Assembly: GCA_021821585.1 (NCBI GenBank)
Contig: JAKACF010000110.1
Location: forward strand, 1 to 8,931
Length of the DNA: 8,931 nt
Source of the DNA: Actinomycetes bacterium
GTDB taxonomy: Bacteria; Actinomycetota; Acidimicrobiia; Acidimicrobiales; Bog-793
Reading direction: 5' to 3'
Each line of letters begins with the position of its first letter. Position 1 is the stretch's first letter. Both the position numbers and the translations under genes were made by a program. This document shows positions 5,170 through 8,931 of the stretch, one piece after another. A model generated the notes under the pieces. The model saw only the letters and a list, made by a program, of their open reading frames with translations. It was not told the DNA's origin and did not search any database.

Positions 5170-7463
5170 CGGACCGCCAGGGCGATGTGCTCGGGCCGGA
5201 TCGGCACCCGCGCAAGCTCGAGGCCCGTCGCCGCCCGGACGGCGGCGGCGACGGCCGCCGTCGAGGAGATGGTGGGCGGCTCCCCGACGCCCTTCGCCCC
5301 GAAGGGGGCACCCGGCTCGGGCTCCTCGACGAGGCCGGCGATCTCGACCACCGGCATGTCGAGGGCGGTCGGGATCAGGTAGTCGGTGAACGACGGGTTC
5401 CGCACGAGGCCGTCGGTGACGAGGATCTCCTCCATCACCGCGAGGCCGACGCCCTGGGCGATGCCGCCCTCGATCTGGCCGACGACCTGCAGGGGATGGA
5501 GCACCCGCCCGACGTCCTGGGCGGTCGCGATCTCCACGACCCTCACGAGGCCGAGCTCGACGTCGACGTCGACGACGGCCCGGTGGGCTGCGAAGGCGAA
5601 CGAGACGTGGGCGTCGCCCTGGCCCTCGTCGTCGAGCGGGACGGTCGGGGCGTGGCGGAAGGTGACGGACTCGTCGACGACCTCGCCGCCGAGCGACTCC
5701 TCGAGGGAGAGGTCCACCTCGCCTCCGAGGGAGACGACCCGCCCGTCGCGCACCGACACCAGCTCGGCGGGCAGCCCGTGGCGGGCGGCGACCCTCCCGC
5801 ACAGGGCGTCGCGCGCCGCCCGGCAGGCGGCGTCGACCGCCCCGCCCGACATCCAGGTCTGGCGGCTGGCCGAGGTGGAGCCGGCCGAGCCGACGGTCGT
5901 CGTCTCGGCCGGAGCGAGCACGATCTCGTCGGTCCCGAAGACGTCCTCGGCGATCTGGTGGACGAGGGTGACGAAGCCCTGGCCCACCTCGGCCGCCGCA
6001 CAGGTGACGGTGATGGCGCCGCCCTCGATCCGGCAGCGGGCGCTCGAGAAGTCGTCGAAGCCCTCGGAGTACATGAGGTTCTTGAAGCCGACGGCGAAGC
6101 CCACGCCGCGTCGGACCCGGGCGGGGTCGGCCGTCCTGCCGGCACCGCCCGGGAGCGCCATCGCCGGCTGGTCCGCCGCCGCCTCGGGGAGGGGGGCAGC
6201 CGCGCAGCGCCGGATCACCTCGGCGACGGGAGCCGTCCCGGTGATCGCCTGACCGGTGATGAGCCGGTCGCCGCTCGCCAGCGCGTTGCGCAGCCGGAGC
6301 TCCACCGGGTCGAGGTCGAGAGCGGCCGCCAGCTTGTCCATCTGCGCCTCGTAGGCCGTGCAGACCTGGACGGCGCCGAAGCCCCGCATGGCACCGCAGG
6401 GGGGGTTGTTGGTGCGGACGGCGTAGGCGTCGACGCAGGCGTTCGGGACCCGGTAGGGGCCGGCGGAGAAGGCCGCCGCGTTGGAGACGACGGCGGAGGA
6501 GGAGGAGGTGTAGGCCCCGCCGTCGAGGACGATGCGCGCCTCGACCTTGACGAGGCGTCCCTCCGGGTCGGCCGAGTGCCGGTACCACATGCGGGCCGGG
6601 TGGCGGTGGACGTGCCCGAAGAAGGACTCCTCCCGGGAGTAGACGACCTTCACCGGGCGGCGGGTCGAGAGGGCGAGCAGGCAGACGTGGACCTGGAGGC
6701 TCACGTCCTCGCGTGCGCCGAAGGCGCCCCCGACCCCGGCCAGGTGGAGGCGGACCTTCTCCGGGGGGAGGGCCAGGCAGGCGGCCACCTGGTCGCGGTC
6801 GACGTGCAGCCACTGGGTCGAGACGTAGAGGTCGACCCCGCCGTCGTCGTCGGGGATGGCGAGCCCGGACTCCGGGCCCATGAAGGCCTGATCCTGCATC
6901 CCGACCTCGTAGGTCCCCTCGACGGTGACGAGGCCCTCGGCGCTCGGCGCGCCCGGCCCGGCGTCCTCGCCGTGGCGCAGCCTGATGTGGCGGACGACGT
7001 TCCCGTCGGGATGGATCGGCGGTGCCGTGATGGCCGCCTCGGGGTCGACGAGGGGGGCGACGGGCTCGTAGTCGACCTCGATGAGCTCGAGGGCCTGGCG
7101 GGCGATCTCGGGGTGGTCGGCGGCGACTGCTGCCACGGGCTCGCCCATGTAGCGCACGACGTCGGAGGCGAACACGGGCTGGTCCTGGAACTCGAGGCCG
7201 TACAGCTCCGAGCCGGGGACGTCGAGGGCGGTCAGCACGGCGTGCACGCCCTTCAGGGCCCGGGCGGCGGTCGTGTCGATCCGCAGGATGCGGGCGGAGG
7301 CGTGCGGGGAGCGCAGCACCCGTCCCCAGAGCGCGCCCTCGGCCCACAGGTCCGAGGAGAAGGCGAACTCGCCCCGCACCTTCGGTCCCCCGTCGGGCCT
7401 GAGCGGGCTGGTGCCGAGGCCGAGCCCGCGGCGGGCGACCGTCGAGGCGGCGCCCACCGTCAC
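5166..7463 (-). CDS. pucD: Xanthine dehydrogenase, molybdopterin-binding (catalytic) subunit, PucD type
   Basis: This 765-residue catalytic subunit should hydroxylate a purine (hypoxanthine or xanthine) at a molybdenum centre and pass electrons to the FeS and FAD partners encoded upstream. The N-terminal aldehyde oxidase/xanthine dehydrogenase a/b hammerhead domain covers about 25-140, and the two Mo-cofactor domains about 155-765. Cofactor and active-site motifs are MQDQAFMGPESG (189-200), GVGGAFGARED (243-253), AMRGFGAVQ (358-366), EVGQGF (492-497), and GAKGVGEPP (722-730), in which E728 is the conserved catalytic glutamate. The overall wording resembles Bacillus PucD. It lacks the signature loops of form I CO dehydrogenase. 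By hand alignment, E252 matches the substrate-binding Glu802 of bovine xanthine oxidase, but the Arg880 position appears to be N328, so purine specificity is likely but not proven. The GTG start overlaps the FeS gene stop (GTGA). No twin-arginine signal is present, so it should be cytoplasmic. Confidence 0.9.
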   Translation of the reverse strand: MTVGAASTVARRGLGLGTSPLRPDGGPKVRGEFAFSSDLWAEGALWGRVLRSPHASARILRIDTTAARALKGVHAVLTALDVPGSELYGLEFQDQPVFASDVVRYMGEPVAAVAADHPEIARQALELIEVDYEPVAPLVDPEAAITAPPIHPDGNVVRHIRLRHGEDAGPGAPSAEGLVTVEGTYEVGMQDQAFMGPESGLAIPDDDGGVDLYVSTQWLHVDRDQVAACLALPPEKVRLHLAGVGGAFGAREDVSLQVHVCLLALSTRRPVKVVYSREESFFGHVHRHPARMWYRHSADPEGRLVKVEARIVLDGGAYTSSSSAVVSNAAAFSAGPYRVPNACVDAYAVRTNNPPCGAMRGFGAVQVCTAYEAQMDKLAAALDLDPVELRLRNALASGDRLITGQAITGTAPVAEVIRRCAAAPLPEAAADQPAMALPGGAGRTADPARVRRGVGFAVGFKNLMYSEGFDDFSSARCRIEGGAITVTCAAAEVGQGFVTLVHQIAEDVFGTDEIVLAPAETTTVGSAGSTSASRQTWMSGGAVDAACRAARDALCGRVAARHGLPAELVSVRDGRVVSLGGEVDLSLEESLGGEVVDESVTFRHAPTVPLDDEGQGDAHVSFAFAAHRAVVDVDVELGLVRVVEIATAQDVGRVLHPLQVVGQIEGGIAQGVGLAVMEEILVTDGLVRNPSFTDYLIPTALDMPVVEIAGLVEEPEPGAPFGAKGVGEPPTISSTAAVAAAVRAATGLELARVPIRPEHIALAVR

Positions 7464-7972
7464 CTCGAGGCCTCGAGGCGCGCCTGGCGGGCGGCCTCGA
7501 CGGCCGTGAGGATCCGGCCGTAGCCGGTGCAGCGGCAGAGGTTGCCCGAGATCGCCTCGCGGATCTCGAGCTCGGTCGGGTCCGGGAGGCGGTCGAGCAG
7601 GTCGTGCACGGCGACGACGAGGCCGGGCGTGCAGAAGCCGCACTGGACGGCCCCCTCGTCGACGAAGGCCTGCTGGACGTCGCTCAGGTCGCCCTCGGCG
7701 TCCGCCAGGCCCTCGACGGTCACGACCTCCTGTCCGGCGGCGCTCGCGGCCAGCACCAGGCAGCCACAGACGAGCCGCCCGTCGAGCAGCACCGAGCAGG
7801 AGCCGCACTCTCCCTGCTCGCAGGCGTTCTTCGGCCCGAGGTACCCGAGCCGGTTGCGCAGCACGTAGAGGAGGCTCTCCCCCACCCAGGAGTCGACGAC
7901 GTCGTGCTCGCGCCTGTTCACCGTGAGGCGGTAGGCGCCCTGCTCGCCCGAGGTGGGCCCGGCGGGGCTCAT
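7460..7972 (-). CDS. pucE: Xanthine dehydrogenase, [2Fe-2S] iron-sulfur subunit
   Basis: This 170-residue electron-transfer subunit carries both expected clusters. C51, C56, C59 and C71 form the plant-ferredoxin-type site (CEQGECGSCS, then a distant Cys). C111, C114, C146 and C148 form the second, helical-domain site (QCGFCTPG, then CRCTG). Q110, just before C111, corresponds to the residue that approaches the molybdopterin in this family. All eight cysteines are present and the length is normal. The N-terminus has no twin-arginine signal, unlike periplasmic homologues. The ATG overlaps the stop of the FAD subunit gene (ATGA), and the 3' end overlaps the catalytic subunit start (GTGA). It relays electrons from molybdenum to FAD. 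The name follows the Bacillus Puc system, judged from the neighbouring catalytic subunit. Confidence 0.95.
   Translation of the reverse strand: MSPAGPTSGEQGAYRLTVNRREHDVVDSWVGESLLYVLRNRLGYLGPKNACEQGECGSCSVLLDGRLVCGCLVLAASAAGQEVVTVEGLADAEGDLSDVQQAFVDEGAVQCGFCTPGLVVAVHDLLDRLPDPTELEIREAISGNLCRCTGYGRILTAVEAARQARLEASR
7463..7478. repeat. 16-base perfect palindrome at the FeS/Mo subunit junction
   Basis: The octamer CCTCGAGG, itself a palindrome, occurs twice back to back, making a 16-base perfect palindrome. On the mRNA it ends on the first base of the GTG start of the catalytic subunit and covers the last sense codons of the FeS subunit gene. It can fold as a 6-base stem with a GGCC loop just where translation passes from one gene to the next. 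Confidence 0.6.
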
Positions 7973-8847
7973 GCCACCCGGCGCAGCGTCGCGCGCTCAA
8001 GGGCGCGACGGGCGCAGACCTCGACGGCGTGCCGGCGGTAGGAGGCGATCGACCGGTGGTCGTCGATGGGGCGGGCGGCTGCGCCGACGAGCTCGCCGAA
8101 GCGCCGGAGGTCCGCCTCGTCGCCGGAGAAGCGACCGCTCGACCAGTCGACCGCCTCGGCGGCGAAGCGCTCGGCCTCGACGGCGCGGATCGGCACCGGT
8201 CCGACCGAGCCGAGCCCGACCCGCACCTCGCGTGCCTCCTCGTCGAGGACGAGGGCCACCGAGCAGATGGCGATCACCATGGCGTTGCGGGTCCCCACCT
8301 TCAAGAACTCCTGGTGGCCGCGCACCACCGGCACTCTGGCTGCCACGATCACCTCGTCGGGCGCGAGGGCGGTCCGCTTCGGGCCCGTCACGAACTCCCC
8401 GAGCGGGACGAGGCGGGTCCCGGCTCTGCTCTCGAGCACGACCTCGGCCCCGAGGGCGGCCAGCACGGGCAGGGTGTCGCCGGCGGGCGAGGCCGTCCCG
8501 AGGTTGCCCCCGAGGGTCCCGGCGTTGCGGATCTGGGGCGAGCCGACCGTGCGGGCGGCCTGGGCGAGGGAGGGCAGCAGCTCGGCGAGGGGCGGCTCCA
8601 GCATCTCGGTGTAGGTGAGCCCTGCGCCGAGGACGAGGTGCTCCCGCCCGCCTCGCTCCGCCGGCTCCTCCCGGTGCCAGCCGGCCAGCTCGGGCACGCG
8701 CGAGACGCTGGCCACATCCTCGAGACGGCGCCGGCCGAAGTTGACCTCGACGACGAGATCCGTCCCGCCGGCGACGAGGTCGAGGTCGGGGAGCTCCGCC
8801 CGGGCGGTGAGCAGCTCCTCGAGCGACGTCGGCACGAACACGGCCAT
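7969..8847 (-). CDS. pucC: Xanthine dehydrogenase, FAD-binding subunit
   Basis: This 292-residue flavin subunit takes electrons from the FeS subunit and delivers them to the final acceptor. The FAD-binding signatures are AGGTD (26-30), which contacts the pyrophosphate, and TVGSPQIRNAGTLGGNLG (100-117) followed by ASPAGD (about 119-124). The C-terminal CO-dehydrogenase flavoprotein-type domain follows, with the usual segment near VGLGSVGPVPIRA. Start choice: ATG 8847 gives the standard N-terminus MAVFVPTSLEELL. An upstream in-frame TTG at 8886 is actually the -35 hexamer of the promoter and would add 13 unrelated residues. It is the first gene of the five-gene operon and its stop overlaps the FeS gene ATG. 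I see no [4Fe-4S]-cluster cysteine motif of the kind found in 4-hydroxybenzoyl-CoA reductase. Whether the acceptor is NAD+ or something else cannot be told. Confidence 0.93.
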   Translation of the reverse strand: MAVFVPTSLEELLTARAELPDLDLVAGGTDLVVEVNFGRRRLEDVASVSRVPELAGWHREEPAERGGREHLVLGAGLTYTEMLEPPLAELLPSLAQAARTVGSPQIRNAGTLGGNLGTASPAGDTLPVLAALGAEVVLESRAGTRLVPLGEFVTGPKRTALAPDEVIVAARVPVVRGHQEFLKVGTRNAMVIAICSVALVLDEEAREVRVGLGSVGPVPIRAVEAERFAAEAVDWSSGRFSGDEADLRRFGELVGAAARPIDDHRSIASYRRHAVEVCARRALERATLRRVA

Positions 8848-8855
8848 CGGCGCCC

Positions 8856-8886
8856 ACTCTACTGAGCCGCTTCCACACTTTGTCAA
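8856..8886 (-). promoter_or_regulatory. Promoter of the xanthine dehydrogenase operon, probably leaderless
   Basis: On the minus strand a perfect -35 hexamer TTGACA (8886-8881) is followed, after 19 bases, by TAGAGT (8861-8856), a -10 box with the key T1, A2 and T6. Eight bases then lead to ATG 8847. The expected transcription start is thus at about 8848-8850, leaving essentially no leader, and no Shine-Dalgarno is seen. The spacer is about two bases longer than ideal. An AACGTT palindrome (8885-8890) touches the -35 box and might be the core of a regulator site; this is speculative. Confidence 0.55.
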
Positions 8887-8913
8887 CGTTCAGGCGCCCC
8901 GCCCGCCGTGCCC

Positions 8914-8929
8914 GGCCGCCTCAGCGGCC
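8914..8929. repeat. Short perfect hairpin upstream of the operon promoter
   Basis: GGCCGC (8914-8919) and GCGGCC (8924-8929) form a 6-base stem with a CTCA loop, about 28 bases upstream of the -35 box. It may belong to the end of a neighbouring gene outside the window or be a regulatory site. There is no T-tract. The remaining 8887-8913 sequence shows nothing else I can name. Confidence 0.25.
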
Positions 8930-8931
8930 CG

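Noticed and set aside
3847..7347. A single open frame of over 1100 codons running through the deaminase and into the catalytic subunit gene on the minus strand
   Set aside because: Only the part from GTG 5169 onward has family motifs; the rest is an arginine/proline/glycine-rich off-frame reading of the molybdenum subunit gene.
5187..7523. A 778-codon plus-strand open frame opposite the catalytic subunit
   Set aside because: Antisense frames of this kind are expected at this G+C content. The translation is low-complexity Asp/Val/Gly/Arg with no motif, while the minus strand encodes a complete recognised enzyme.
5166..8847. Aerobic CO dehydrogenase (CoxMSL), which shares the three-subunit plan
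   Set aside because: The large subunit lacks the form I Cys-containing active-site loop, its motifs resemble PucD, and the operon partner is a purine deaminase.
8848..8886. Extended N-terminus of the FAD subunit from a TTG codon
   Set aside because: The TTG is part of a perfect TTGACA -35 box, and the 13 added residues do not resemble the family, which normally begins at the later Met.

Overview
The window is very G+C-rich (about 70% by eye). Its codons end almost always in G or C, there are almost no A/T runs, and GTG starts are common. This fits a high-G+C bacterium, most likely an actinomycete-type (Actinomycetota) chromosome; nothing here fixes the genus. I see no IS element, phage gene, CRISPR array, tRNA or rRNA, and base composition looks uniform.

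Layout. (1) Bases 1-475, minus strand: a 2H phosphoesterase ('2'-5' RNA ligase family') cut by the window edge. (2) Bases 476-931: a divergent gap with no convincing gene but several inverted repeats and a possible leaderless promoter. (3) Bases 932-2617, plus strand: an N-acyl-D-amino-acid deacylase (D-aminoacylase) of the amidohydrolase superfamily. (4) Bases 8847-2574, minus strand: a tight five-gene operon. In transcription order it holds the FAD subunit, the [2Fe-2S] subunit and the molybdopterin subunit of a xanthine dehydrogenase-type molybdenum hydroxylase, then an 8-oxoguanine deaminase-like amidohydrolase, then a YgeY-type M20 hydrolase. The first four genes are joined by three 4-base start/stop overlaps (ATGA, GTGA, GTGA). 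The fifth follows after 34 bases and has its own strong ribosome binding site. (5) Bases 8848-8931: the operon promoter region, with a perfect TTGACA box placed so that the transcript would begin at or within a few bases of the first ATG.

How the genes may work together. Xanthine dehydrogenase makes urate from hypoxanthine/xanthine, and 8-oxoguanine deaminase makes urate from 8-oxoguanine, so both enzymes lead to urate. YgeY is of uncertain biochemical role, but in E. coli it sits in the ygeW-ygeX-ygeY ... ygfK-ssnA-ygfM-xdhD region, which is linked to selenium-dependent molybdenum hydroxylases and to anaerobic purine/urate breakdown. This operon is therefore a compact counterpart of that region, with conventional three-subunit xanthine dehydrogenase genes. 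The D-aminoacylase converges on the operon and overlaps the ygeY end by 44 bases; a shared pathway is possible but not shown. No uricase, allantoinase, xanthine dehydrogenase maturation factor, transporter or regulator lies in the window.
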